NCBI RefSeq assembly: GCF_002575655.3 | Contig: NC_053037.3 | Span: 146,517,207 to 146,581,206, forward strand | Source of the DNA: Aegilops tauschii subsp. strangulata | Lineage: Eukaryota > Streptophyta > Magnoliopsida > Poales > Poaceae | Direction: 5' to 3' | Length of the DNA: 64,000 nucleotides | Part shown: piece after piece, positions 1-11,135 of the stretch | Layout: every line of letters starts with the position of its first letter | Numbering within the stretch: position 1 is the stretch's first letter | Program-made: the position numbers and the translations under genes | The notes under the pieces: generated by a model | What the model saw: the letters and a program-made list of their open reading frames with translations, nothing else | The model's database searches: none | Told to the model about the DNA's origin: nothing

Positions 1-706
1 GACAGGTGATGATGACTACAGCACGCCGCTTGACTTATGAGACACATACCAGCAGCGTAGGGTCATATCGAAGTCAGACAACTTGCTTGAGTGATCACAG
101 TACTGGTACTCCCTACAGTACCTGCTACTATGCCTTAACTTGCTTGAGTAGAGTAGTAGTGGAGTAGGACTGCTCTACTACTAGCACCGGAGGAGTAGTA
201 TGTTCTAATCTAAAATAGTTACAAACTTCAATGCCCGGGCATGGAACGACTACGAACCGCCATCGGTGCTAACTCCAATCCTGCAAGTCATGGATTTGTT
301 TCTTTTTAACTTTCTGTATGAATCTGTAGCCAGCATGCAAGTCATGTACACTGTACTGACAGTGGAACCCACAGAGTACTTAGAATGCAAGATTAAGGAT
401 GCAATTAACTTTTTATAGAGGGAGAATCATACACACAATTAACTCAAATGGATTGGACGTGACTCTATTATTCTCCAACGGCAACCGGCAAATTTCCTCC
501 TGCGGGTCGGAGTAGGTTTCTCGATTTGCATGCGGGTTTAACGGAGGGGTTTGATGGAGGCGAGGAGGCATGTTCAGCCGGGCGTGCAGTCGACGGCGCA
601 GTACTATTCGATTTGACAACTACAACTAGTATATTATAAAAACAAAGAAGAGTAGTAGAGATAAAGATAAGAATAGAGACTAGGGAGGAGGACCATCTAC
701 TGCTTC
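1..706. other. Non-genic flank
   Basis: I see no supportable gene here; the open frames are short and lack coding character. A block at about 561-590 (gcgaggaggc, a variable base, then tgttcagccggg) recurs almost unchanged at about 17157-17186, so part of this flank is a dispersed repeat. Confidence 0.5.
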
Positions 707-1698
707 GTGGGCTACTCCTGCGCTCCATTCGGCAGCCGCAACGTCCCCTACAGCCACTCCCTCCTGCGCTCCATTCGGCGGGCGATGTTGAAATTTGGGG
801 AGCGCACTCTCGCTACTGCTAGCAGCGACGACTTCACCGACGACGACTTCTTCCCCGACCTCGGCAACCTCTTCCTCAACAACATGGGCGACAACCTCAA
901 CGCCATTGGTGCTGCTCCCGTTGCACCGTATGTGTTTCTGTCCTTCATGTTCGAAATCATGGTAGAATTCATGTTTCTAGTCTGTGTCCTAGATTCGATC
1001 TGTTCATCTACTATGCTAGTCCGCATGATTAGTTTAATCTCTGTTATAGCCGTCATGATTTATTTTGTGCTTATTCAGACTAAATCTCGTAGTAACTTGC
1101 TCATATATTCAACTGGCGGAACGTCCCCTACAGCCACTCCCATTTCATGGATGGCCTGGTCGATGCCTCCAAGGAGCCCTTCGTCTACTGCCATGAGTGC
1201 CCGGTGCCGTTTTGGGGCTCGCCGGCGGACATCATGCATCACCTGATGCAGGCGTGCGGCAATCACTACTGGCCCTTAGCAAAGAGCATCAAGTACGAGA
1301 CGTGCTACCCGTTCACCGTGCCGGACTCGCTGGAGGATCAGCGCCGCCTACTAGTCTCAGAGGAGGACGGCAGCGTCTTCCTCTTGATCGTGGCCACCGG
1401 CGACGCCCGCGCAGGCCGCCGCCACATCTCTATAGTGTGCGTCAGGGGCAACGCCGCTGACGCTGACACTGACATGAGGCCGATGTACGGGTGCGTGCTC
1501 ACTATTACTACCCCTTGGAGGTACGTGGGCGGCGACACTGGCTACGCCAAGCTGACTTGGACTCTGTCGAGCTGGGACTTTCCCGCCGATGTGGACATGG
1601 AAGATCCACGGTATTACTTGACCCCCAACAATGTGCACGGGGACTCCAAGGAGGTACACCTGGACATCTGCATTATCAAGTTAAATGTTGATCATTAG
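707..1698 (+). pseudogene. SINA/SIAH-like E3 ubiquitin ligase fragment, rearranged
   Basis: The frame from 1147 to the stop at 1698 encodes about 183 residues that read like the C-terminal half of plant SINA-like proteins: a zinc-finger remnant (FVYCHECPVPFWGS, then DIMHHLMQACGNHYWP with the spaced Cys/His) followed by a TRAF-like beta-sandwich part (FTVPDSLEDQRRLLV, SVFLLIVATG). Family members use an N-terminal RING to recruit an E2 and this half to bind substrate and dimerise. No RING is visible. Upstream, 707-927 carries another stretch (GYSCAPFGSRNVPYSHS) resembling the start of the SIAH zinc finger, then unrelated acidic sequence and a possible donor at 928. The 21 bases at 740-760 recur at 1120-1140 immediately before the main block, so the 5' half is duplicated and rearranged. 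There is no convincing start: the frame at 707 opens with GTG. I read it as a gene relic. Confidence 0.7.
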
Positions 1699-1751
1699 TC
1701 TTCACTCAATGTAATCCGTTGTCTAAGCATGTGGAGACTTCCATGCATGAT

Positions 1752-4700
1752 TGTAACGCCCCGAGACCGACGCTCCAGTCGCCTTCCATATTTTTCGTTA
1801 TCGTTGTGTGTTTTATTTGTTTGTTGCATTCATCATGTCATCATTTGCATTGCATCGGCACTCTGTTGCCGTCATGTTTTCATAAAACCTGCATCCGCTC
1901 GTAGTTGCCGCGTCCCCCCTTGCTTTGTGACCGTTCCGAGACCAACCTTGTTCTTCGTTTTCCCTCTTGCTTAAACCGGAGTCTCTCGTGCATAGACCCC
2001 CCTCATGTGCGCATCCGAAACTTGCCCCCAAACCCGACCCGCTCAGTCGTCACCATTGGATCCGGATCATCCCCTAACATCTATAAAACATCTCCGTTTT
2101 CTTATTTGGACTCCCTAACCTATCTATTCTCGACCGCCCGATTATGATCGGAGGATCCAAATTAACCCTGCCCTAATCCCCTTGCTATATAAACTAGACC
2201 CTAACCCTAAATTTTAGGAGCAATGTCCCATCCATCCCCCTGCCTGCCGCCACCTACCTACCTTCTTCCTCGGGATCTCCTCCCGATCCAAAAATCCTCA
2301 TCGTTTTCTCCACCAAACCAACCACCGCCGCAGCCTCCGACCACCTCCCGCAATTTTCGCGCCGGCCACCCAAGAAGCAGCAGCAGTCTGGAGCGCCGCC
2401 CTCCACTCCACATCCAGCCGACGCTAGATCCAGTTTGAGATCGAGGGCACAACCTCTGTACGCCCGAGCGTCCTCGACTCTCCCCGTGCGAGTTGTCGCC
2501 ACCAGGGCGCTGCTGCCCCTGCTCGCTAGCCTCCCACGTCGCCGGCCACCTCTCCGAGCAGAGCCGCCGGACCAGCAGGACCACGCCGTCGCCATGGCCT
2601 TCATCGCCGCGATGCCCAGCTCCCCTCTGCCCTGTTCCTGGACGAACCCGCCCTCCGGCCTCGCCTTCTACCGCTGAAGACCCGTGCTGGGGTCTGCTTC
2701 GCTGCGCCGCCTCGCAGGCCCTCTACTCTCCTGCGCCTCGTCCCCGACGTCGGTGAGTCCAGCCGCCGAGCTCAAGCTGCCTCGCCGGGTCCGAGGTGGA
2801 TCCATCCGGCCTCGCCGTTCCCCAGCCTCGCCCGCATCAGGATCCGCCGGATCCGGGCCATTCCTTCGTCGAGAACATGCGCCGCCACCTTCAGCTTCGC
2901 CCGCGCGCCACCTCGCCGGAGAACACCGTCGCGCATCTGCTTCCGCTCGTCTTCGCCGCCTCCTTGTGGTCCCCGCGCAGACATCGTCCCCTGTCTCACC
3001 TGAAGCCACCGCGGTCAGCTTCAGTCTCTGCATCGAGAAGAGAAGGGCGACGCCTGCTGCCTCGTGCCTCCTCGTCGCGTGCGTGGGCTGCAAGGGCGCC
3101 AAGGCCCAGCGCGTCTCCAGCCCGTTCACCCTGCCTCCTCCTCTCCAGCTGGGCTTGGCCCATGGGTGAGCAGCCCCAGCCCTCCCCTGTGCTCCTGTTC
3201 GGCTAGCCAGATTTGGCCCGCATAGGTTTTTTTTAGGTTCTGCGATTTTAACTATTTTCCCAGGATTTACTGTTTTGCAGAAAAACCCTCTTTGTCATGC
3301 ATATAATAACTTAATAACTGTGCATCATTTGTAAAAACATTATATATGTAAAATGCTTAGATTTTCATCTATTTTCATAATATGCCACTCTCATCCATGT
3401 TTAAAATGTTTAAACTTGCTGTTTATTTAATTTGCTTAAATGCCATGTTAAAATGATTTATTTCATAACTAAATAACCGTAGGTTGGATTTAAATAAACT
3501 TTATATGTAAATGGGGTAGAAAAATGCCTAGTTGAACATGGTGCACTTTATTTTGCTGTTTAACAACATTAAAATTGTGTTTATGGCAGAACAGTACCAA
3601 ATCTAAAATATGCACATGAGGATTTTCCGGAATTGATGTTTGTTATTTTCGGCCTCATTTAAACATGCCTAAATAGCTAGTTTAATTATGCTTCACCTCT
3701 TGCCATGTTTAACAACATTTAATGTTGTTGGGTACATAAACGAGAGTGAACTAAATGTTGGAAATGTGATGTTTCGTCAATATGCAACGAGTTGCATATT
3801 GAGCTCCACTTAATTTGTAGTTTTGTTTGTGCACTTTGCCATGCCATGCTCATTAAACCGGACATGCATCATACTTGATTGTGCATCATGCCATGTTGAT
3901 GTGATGGTTGTTTACTATGTTGTTTGTTTCTTTTCGGGTTGCTTCTCTCGTTAGCTTCGGTTTCGTTCCGGAGTTGTGAGGATTCGTTCGGCTACGTCCG
4001 TTTGTCTTCTTCATGGACTCGTTCTTCTTCCTTGCGGGATCTCAGGCAAGATGACCATACCCTCGAAATCACTTCTATCTTTGCTTGCTAGTTGTTCGCT
4101 CTATTGCTATGCCGCGCTACCTACCACTTGCTATATCATGCCTCCCATATTGCCATGTCAAGCCTCTAACCCACCTTTCCCAGCAAACCGTTGTTTGGCT
4201 ATGTTACCGCTTTTCCTCAACCCCTCTTATAGCATTGCTAGATGCAGGTGAAGATGAAGATTGTTCCATGTTGGAACATGGATATGTTGGGATATCACAA
4301 TATATCTTATTTTAATTAATGCATCTATATACTTGGTAAAGGGTGGAAGGCTCGGCCTTATGCCTGGTGTTTTGTTCCACTCTTGCCGCCCTAGTTTCCG
4401 TCATACCGGTGTTATGTTCCTTGATTTTGTGTTCCTTACGTGGTTGGGTGATTTATGGGACCCCCTTGACAGTTCGCTTTGAATAAAACTCCTCCAGCAA
4501 GGCCCAACCTTGGTTTTACCATTTGCCTACCTAAGCCTTTTTCCCTTGGGTTCTGCAGACTCAAGGGTCATCTTTATTTACCCCCCCCCCCCCCGGGCCA
4601 GTGCTCCTTCGAGTGCTGGTCCAAACCGAGCGATGTCCGGCGCCCCCTGGGCAACCAGGGTCTATGCCAACCCGACGTCTTGCTCATCCGGTGTGCCCTA

Positions 4701-5665
4701 AGAACGAGATATGTGCAGCTCCTATCGGGATTTGTCGGCACATCGGGTGGCTTTTGCTGGTCTTGTTTTACCATTGTCGAAATATCTTGTAACTGGGATT
4801 CCGAGACTGATCAGGTCTTCCCGGGAGAAGGAATATCCTCCGTTGACCGTGAGAGCTTATAATGGGCAAAGTTGGGACACCCCTGCAGGGTATAAACTTT
4901 CGAGAGCCGTGCCCGCGGTTATGTGGCAGATGGGAATTTGTTAATATCCGGTTGTAGAGTACTTGACACTTGACTTAATTAAAATACATCAACCGCGTGT
5001 GTAGCCGTGATGGTCTCTTTTCGGCGGAGTCCGGGAAGTGAACACGGTTTTGGGTTATGTTTGATGTAAGTAGGAGTTCAGGATCACTTCTTGATCATTA
5101 CTAGTTGACGACCGTTCCGTTGCTCCTCTTCTCGCTCTTATTTGCGTATGTTAGCCACTATATATGCTTAGTGCTTGCTGCAGTTCCACCTCACTATCTT
5201 CTCCTACCCATAAGCTTAAATAGTCTTGATCTCGCGGGTGTGAGATTGCTGAGTCTTCGTGACTCACAGATTCTTCCAAACAGTTGCAGGTGCCGATGAT
5301 ACCAGTGCATGTGACGCAACTGAGCTCAAGTGGGAGTTCGACGAGGACCTTGGTCGTTACTATGATTTCGTTTCCTGATGATCAGTAGTGGAGCCCAGTT
5401 GGGACGATCGGGGATCTAGCATATTGGGGTTGTCTTCTTTTGTTTTGGTTCCGTAGTCGGACCTATGTGTGTATTTTGGATGATGTATGAATTTATTTAT
5501 GTATTGTGTGAAGTGGCGATTGTAAGCCAACACTCTTTATCCCATTCTTGTTCATTACATGGGATTGTGTGAAGATGACCCTTCTTGCGACAAAACCACA
5601 ATGCGGTTATGCCTCGAAGTCGTGCCTCGACACGTGGGAGATATAGCCGCATCGTGGGCGTTACA
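1752..5665 (+). mobile_element. Solo LTR, 3.9 kb, TSD ATGAT
   Basis: The element begins TGTAACGCCC and ends GGGCGTTACA, a perfect 10-bp terminal inverted repeat with the TG...CA ends of an LTR. It is flanked by the 5-bp direct repeat ATGAT at 1747-1751 and 5666-5670. No primer-binding site, internal domain or second copy follows, so this is a solo LTR left by recombination between two LTRs. A TATA box lies at 2186-2193, followed by a GC- and CT-rich leader, then AT-rich sequence and a run of 14 C at 4581-4594. Open frames inside it are by-products of base composition. The orientation rests on the TATA box. The family was not identified. Confidence 0.9.
2186..2193 (+). promoter_or_regulatory. 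TATA box in solo LTR
   Basis: TATATAAA stands upstream of a CT-rich leader, the usual place of the U3/R promoter in long Triticeae LTRs. Activity is unknown. Confidence 0.5.
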
Positions 5666-5670
5666 ATGAT

Positions 5671-6660
5671 CTTGCTCTATTGGAGTATCGCACATGAATA
5701 AAAGTGTATCCATTTATGGTTTAGTCTAGAATCTTCCATGTATGAATTTTTACTACAGTACTGGTGAAAGACTTATGATGAACCATTTCTTACATATCCT
5801 CTGCCCCTTCCAAGTCATCCTGATTTAATCCCTCCGTCTAGGTGTATAAGGGCATGGTTAATACTTAAATAGTATAGCCAACTGTTGACTATAAGAAAGT
5901 GCCATGTCATCTGTAGCCAACATGTATAACAATGGATACTCAAAAACTAATTCTTGAAGATCATTTCCTGCAAAGCACAATAAGAGTTATTTCTTCACAA
6001 GTTTTGGATGCAGGTTGAACAGTTGAACGCTTTTGTTTGCAAAAGATACTTTTTTATCTATTTCACCCGGATGTTTGTGAGCTCTAGAGATGAAATAATA
6101 TCCGAACAAACCTATCGATACCCGTTACACATGAGATGACCCCTACATCCTTTGTCAAAATAAACAACTCCCTGATCAATGCATTTCACTCTTCCGTGCA
6201 ATGCACGGGCACCTTACTATAGATTAGTACGACCAAAAATTGAACTAACATTATATATAGTACGATAAATGATGATGCATGTCACCTAAAATTATATGAT
6301 TGAAAACTATGTTCAAATATGAATCCAACGATATTGTTTTTGTTGACATGCACTAACATTTTGTCAGTTAAATCTTCAGCCAAATTCAATGGGGGATAAA
6401 CCACGACCGATGTAGTAGTACTAGTGTAGAGGGCGGCGTTGCACGGGAGTCTCACCCCACTCGTGGCGCGATAGTAAAGCCTACATATCACAAAACCCAA
6501 CCACTCCTAGTAATAAGTGGTCTAGTAAAATAAACGGACAAGCAATCATCACATCCCTCCGTCTTTTTTGCATTTCATCTCTCTGCATTTACTTTCTCCG
6601 GTTCATCTCGCACACCCGATCCCTAGCTACTACTCCTAGTATCCCTAGCTACTACTCCTA
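5671..6660. other. Non-genic, MITE debris
   Basis: No gene seen. Bases 6344-6421 match the right arm of the Stowaway at 6776-6942 (tgacatgcactaacatttt near the start, a gatgtagtagta end), so this is a broken MITE arm. Around 6198-6214 is ccgtgcaatgcacgggca, a fragment of the same terminal motif as the palindrome at 18187-18624. Confidence 0.5.
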
Positions 6661-6988
6661 GGGCCAGTTCTTTTGGCGGCTTTCCCTAGCTTTTCCCATA
6701 AGACTAGTCACAGTGGAGAGTAACATTAAGGCGCCTCACTCATTTATTTGGGCTTCTAAACTACTACAAGTAGTACCTCTGTCCTGGTTTATTCCTCACC
6801 ATTGTAATTTGTGCTAAATTTTGACCAAAGATTTAACTGATAGAATGTTAGTGCATGTGACATGCACTAACATTTCATTAGTTAAATTTATGATCAAAAT
6901 TTGACACAGATTACAATGGGGACCAATAAAACAGGACGGAGGTAGTAGTTATGGGATTACTAATCTAGAAGCCTAAAAGAACTGGCCC
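6661..6988. mobile_element. Inverted-repeat element, GGGCCAGTTCTTTT ends
   Basis: GGGCCAGTTCTTTT at 6661-6674 is matched by the reverse complement AAAAGAACTGGCCC at 6975-6988, giving a non-coding element of about 328 bp with a Stowaway nested in it. I could not fix a target-site duplication, so the superfamily is left open. Confidence 0.6.
6776..6942. mobile_element. Stowaway MITE nested in the 6661-6988 element
   Basis: The sequence is a near-palindrome of 167 bp with CCTCTGTCCTGGTTTATT and its inverse AATAAAACAGGACGGAGG at the ends, flanked by TA on both sides (6774-6775 and 6943-6944). The terminal motif and TA target fit Tc1/mariner-type Stowaway elements. It folds on itself around 6852-6872 (atgcactaac repeats inverted). 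Confidence 0.75.
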
Positions 6989-7309
6989 CTGGTACTCCTA
7001 CTAGTAGTAGTACTCAAGTTGGAATTCCAATTGCACGGCACAACTTGTTAGGCAAAAAATTCGATACAGGGTGTAGGAAGTGGTTTAGGAATTTGCATGC
7101 CTTTCCAACCATTGAGATACTCCGTACAAAGTACGACAGAGAAATAACCACAGAGAAGGAAGCTAAAAGTAAACAATCAAACGAGCATTTTTGCATTTGT
7201 TTTGCATTGAATCGTTTCACAAGCTTGACTAGTGATGTTTTTCTACTTTTACAAAAACCGCATCATAATATTAAAACGTGCATTTGCACGTACATAAGTA
7301 ATGGTAGTA

Positions 7310-7395
7310 CTCCCTCCATCTAGGTGTATAAGTCTTCCCTCCTTCTTGGTCACGGTGCACAACCAAAGATGACTTATTGACCTGGACGGAGGGAG
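7310..7395. mobile_element. Stowaway MITE, 86 bp
   Basis: Starts CTCCCTCCATCTAGGTGTA and ends with the inverse (CTGGACGGAGGGAG), flanked by TA at 7308-7309 and 7396-7397. This is a complete short Stowaway element. Confidence 0.85.
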
Positions 7396-7623
7396 TAGCA
7401 CAGTCTACAAGCATATATAGAGAGAGACGTGTAGTGCGATAGTATATAGTAAAGGTTGTGCTATATGCACGTACTTGCAAAATGCGTACGAATACACAAG
7501 GTTTCGAAACTTTCCCTTTTACATACTTAATTAAGGACGCTAATAATTCCTGAACGTTCGGGATTTATCATTTGCGTCCCAAAACTAATGAGATCGCCTT
7601 ACGAAACAAAAATTATACTCCTC

Positions 7624-8422
7624 CTAAAAGCCATGGTGCTCGCAGGAGCGCTTGCGGCACGCCACGAGTGCCCTGGTGCGCGGCCGTTTCCCAGCGCGCC
7701 GACACAACGCCTCTTCCTCAGCCTCGCAATTCGCGAGGTGCTGATTGGCGGCTTGCCGGCGGGCGAGCGCGATCTCACCGGTATGGTGATCCGGCGCCAA
7801 CAGGTACTCCTCCTCACTGGAAGCGTGCACCCGGTCCATGTACCGCCAAGCGTAGATGTGGCGCTTGGGCCCGACTGCACTCAGGGCGTCGGCACAGGCG
7901 TCCTCCGCCACCCTCATGGCCCTCGCACGAGCCTTCTGCCAAAGAGCCAATTGCCCGGCTCTCTCGGACGCGACATAGGCCTCCCAGGCAGCTTGTTCTG
8001 CGGTGTGCTTCTCTTCCTCGGCCTTCTTCTCCGCCTCTATTTTGGCATGCTCTGCTGGAGGCAAAGCCTCCCACAAGGCGACATCCATTTCTTTCCAAAG
8101 CTCCTCAAGGCTGGGGGGGCTCGGCGGGTGGCGCGGCGTTCTCCTCATAGCGGGGAGCCGACGCATCCTCCGACGCACGTGCTGGCGAGATTGGGAATGC
8201 CGACGCATCCACCTCGACGCGTCGCGGGGAGGAGCGGAACGCCGATGCGTCCTCCTCAACTAGTGGCGGTGAGGAATGGAACGGCGACGCGTGACGTCGC
8301 GGCGAGGAGCAGAACACCGACGCGTCCTCCTCGACTAGTGGCGGCGAGGAACGAAACGGTGACGTGTGACCGTCCGCGTGGTGCAGCGAGAAACGCCTAG
8401 GGCTTAGGAGGGGCGATGCCAT
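7624..8422 (-). pseudogene. Acidic/coiled-coil protein gene remnant, frameshifted
   Basis: On the minus strand an ATG at 8422 follows a TATA box by about 95 bases. The first frame encodes a Ser/Pro/Asp-rich N-terminal part with a tandem peptide repeat: SSPPLVEEDAS occurs twice and related SSPRR segments three times. It runs out of frame near 8105. From about 8130 down to 7624 another minus frame continues with LEELWKEMDVALWEAL, a long Glu/Ala/Lys-rich coiled-coil stretch (AEKKAEEEKHTAEQ) and HIYAWRYMDRVH, ending at a TAG. The break lies at a run of seven G on the plus strand (8113-8119), a natural slippage site, so one indel explains it. I do not recognise the function. Similar Glu/Ala-rich, transposon-associated proteins occur in grasses, but that is recollection. 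A plus-strand frame across the same bases is a shadow. Confidence 0.5.
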
Positions 8423-8516
8423 GGTGGTCGATGTGAGAGGGAGCCAGGGAGGGGGAGGAGATAGCGATGAATGTGAACGTGTGGGGGAGGAGATAGCGAT
8501 GTCGTGGGAGGCGCAG

Positions 8517-8525
8517 TATTTATAG
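8517..8525 (-). promoter_or_regulatory. TATA box for the 7624-8422 gene
   Basis: Read on the minus strand this is CTATAAATA, about 95 bases upstream of the ATG at 8422, with a CT-rich leader between them. The position supports the minus-strand reading of the gene. Confidence 0.55.
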
Positions 8526-8571
8526 CGAGCAATGGCACGCCTACGTAAGATATGGACTGAGCTGCACTGAC

Positions 8572-8658
8572 TTAACTGCAGGTCCAGTTGTGTCACTGAC
8601 ATGTGGGCCAGACCCCTGTTGGGCCCATATGTCAGTGACCCAGTGCACCTGCAATTAA
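8572..8658. repeat. Imperfect palindrome upstream of the minus-strand gene
   Basis: The left arm (ttaactgcaggt ... gtcactgacatgtgggcc) is answered by the right arm (gggcccatatgtcagtgac ... acctgcaattaa), giving a stem-loop of about 87 bp around 8615. It lies about 150-235 bases upstream of the ATG at 8422. It could be a small MITE or a promoter palindrome; ATGTGGGCC-type motifs are common in grass promoters. Confidence 0.6.
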
Positions 8659-8659
8659 G

Positions 8660-9853
8660 TAACAGCTACGTGGGCATATTTGTTGGAGTAAATTACGGGG
8701 GAGGGATGGGGTGGAAATATTGCTGGTCACAATGGATTGGACGAGCGCGGGGGGAGGAGAGTCATGCATGCAGATTTTTTCCACACGGGGTGGAGTGGTG
8801 GGACCGCCGGAGGGAGAAGGAGAGTCTGGCAGGCATATTGTTTCCACACATGGAGAGGAAAAGATTTGGAGACGAATAGGCTTCCTGCAGGTATGGGGAA
8901 CGGTGCATAATAAGTCTCATCTTGCATGTCGGGCTAGGTATAGTCTCAAGTCATTAAAAACATACACGCCCCACACATGTTCATATTTTAAGGTGCACTA
9001 AATTATTGCATGCGATGATTAAGGCTGTCCATAATGGTGGTATCTTAGCTGGTATCATGCACACGGGAATAGCAAACATGCCGATGTGGCAAAGAATTAA
9101 AGAAGAGAGGGGGGTTAGAGTAACTAGTGTTCTTGCATGCATTGGTAAACACATTTTTTGTGAAGAACTACAAAAACTATTCCACCGCCTCTATCTTGCT
9201 AAGAGTAGGTCAAAATTTTGAATCGAGCCCTTTAAACTAGAAGGGAGGTAGTAGTACTCTAATAGCTAACCTTGGCCCAGTTTGGATCCATGTGTTAGAG
9301 TTAGTTTGGGTTAGTTTGAACTCAACTAACCTAGAAAAAATCTAACCCACCCAAGAGGTGCTTTATACTCATTATAATCAGTATTGTAGATATTGATATT
9401 TTTAGGATAAACGGTTGACGGAAGTAAAAAGGACCAGAGGGAGTATCATGCATGCGGAGTAGGCAAAAAAAATTGCTCATTTATAGCCGGTCGAAGTCTC
9501 AAAGGGCGCGACCGCGCGAGGGAGGCGAAGGTCGTGGGAGGCACGACGGTTGACGGTATTAATTGAAGTTACACACAAGCCGGCATGGCGTGCGAATAGG
9601 CAGAAGCAATACCGTCAGGCCTACGATATGGGTCTAGTAGACATGACATCTAGTGGGTCCCGCATAGTTCTCGAGAACTCTTTGGGGGCTTGCAGCCGTT
9701 TATCCACCGGGCAAGCCAGCAACCCCACGCCGTTCGCACGCCCTACTCGTCCCCATCTTCTACTAGTACAGTACCTTACAACAGTTCGCTCCCAGTCGTC
9801 CCGTCCTTTCACGTTACGGTAGTTCCACTAATCCTAACCCTCCTCCCAAATCC
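8660..9853. other. Non-genic spacer with dispersed-repeat fragments
   Basis: No gene seen. Around 9018-9110 is a repeat-like segment (aatggtggtatcttagct). Around 9280-9350 a segment beginning ggcccagtttggatcc resembles a broken hAT-type MITE end. The last 100 bases before 9854 are CT-rich and may be the leader of the following pseudogene. Confidence 0.4.
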
Positions 9854-10450
9854 ATGGCGTCCCAAATCTCCATGATCGGCGGTGAGTACAACGTTAGAAC
9901 CATCACCGGCGATGAGTTCGACGTCATCTACACCCGTTCTTCCGCAACGGTGAAAGAATGCCTTGCTCGCTTCAAACGCATGTTCGAAAACTCAAATGAT
10001 GAGTGGGTCTGGGAAACGAGAAGAAACTAAAGGAGGCAGAGAAGAAGAAGCCCGCCATGATCCAGGTTTGCGTGCATGACTTATGCTTGGTGTACCACAT
10101 ATGCCATGCCGACGTTGAGTGCGAGGAATTTAAGAAGTTCCTCAAGGGCGGCCGAGTCAAATTCGTTACTGTAGACTTTAGGAACAACAAGGAAATCCTA
10201 TGTCGGATAGGCCTCGTTGTAGGCGACCCCTTCGACCTCCAGAAGGAAAGGGCTGGTGTCCTCCTCTCAGCCTTCAATGCTGACCCTGGCAGCAGCCATG
10301 ATTGATCGTTCGTACGCTAAACTGAAGAAACCTCATCACGAGTTTCATCATGCATGGGAGTTGAAGACATTAGATGAAGATCACATCCTGTACGCAGCAA
10401 TGGATGCCTACCTTTGTTTAAATATCTACAAGGCTTGGATGAAGAAGTAG
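9854..10450 (+). pseudogene. DEDDy 3'-5' exonuclease-like gene, two frameshifts
   Basis: The ATG at 9854 opens a frame with EFDVIYTRSSATVKECL, the start typical of grass proteins with the WRN/RNase D-type 3'-5' exonuclease domain. After WV near 10003 the match continues in another frame (PAMIQVCVHDLCLVYHI, the second beta strand; then FKKFLKGGRVKFVTVDF, the motif II region). Near 10300 it returns to the first frame with SYAKLKKPHHEFHHAWELK and ends with DEDHILYAAMDAYLCLNIY, which carries the motif III Tyr and Asp. The motif I D-x-E strand expected after 'EWV' is not present: the block reads GLGNEKKLKEAEKKK. Motif II has VDF where a G-(I/V)-x-x-D pattern is usual. Two frameshifts plus loss of catalytic residues argue for a pseudogene. 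There is no intron, as expected of this family. Confidence 0.75.
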
Positions 10451-10789
10451 AGCCCAGTGTCAGGTTCAAGCAAAGAAGCGTCGGTGAAGAGGAAGAGGGA
10501 GGAGGACGAAGTCGAGGACGTGGACTCGGACTCCGAGTAGGTGGCAGTGCCGTCGCTCATGCTGGTTCTACTGCAGTGTCAAGCGGACTAGTTGCTTAGT
10601 TTATTTTCAAGGGTGTGTTGTTCTGAGGCCCCAGCAGAACTATGTTTATGTTCTTTCTCGTTATTTGAACTCTTTAGTACATACAGTAGTACTAGTACTA
10701 TGTCTTACTACTGTTCTTCTTGCAGTTGGTACTACTGCTCGTATCTTCGTGTTCCTACTGTTGTTAATACATTCGTACTAGTAGTATAA

Positions 10790-11102
10790 TTTGGGTCAGT
10801 CGATTTGTGAAAGAAGTTCGACAGAGTGAAGGAAGAAGACGGCAGGGTGCCCATGATCTATCTTATGAGTGTTGGGTGTGGAATGCAGTTCACCGGAAAA
10901 AAATGGATCTTGCCCGGGGTTAAACGGATGGCGGGGGGGAGCATGGCGGTGGCAGGCGGTTCAGGGGAGGGCGCGGCGGCGGCAGGCGGTTAGGCGTGTG
11001 GCGGGCTGAGAAGATGAACCGTGCATCTATTTCGGAGGTTGAAGAAGCCCTTCTAGCCATCCATGTTGCATCAAACGGCTCAAAAGAGTCGACTGACCCA
11101 AA
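10790..11102. mobile_element. TIR element, TTTGGGTCAGTCGA ends, copy 1
   Basis: TTTGGGTCAGTCGA at 10790-10803 is matched by TCGACTGACCCAAA at 11089-11102. The same ends occur at 23620-23909, so this is a small non-autonomous DNA-transposon family. I could not assign a clear target-site duplication. Frames inside are unlikely to be genes. Confidence 0.65.
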
Positions 11103-11135
11103 TTGCTGCTTCAGATTGCAGGATCCACGTGGCAT

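Noticed and set aside
2254..3206. Several GC-rich frames on both strands of the first solo LTR
   Set aside because: Overlapping frames on all strands just after the LTR TATA box, low complexity and no domain.
7588..8400. 270-residue plus-strand frame
   Set aside because: It is the complement of the minus-strand gene, which has the TATA box, peptide repeats and coiled coil. The plus-strand product shows no such features.
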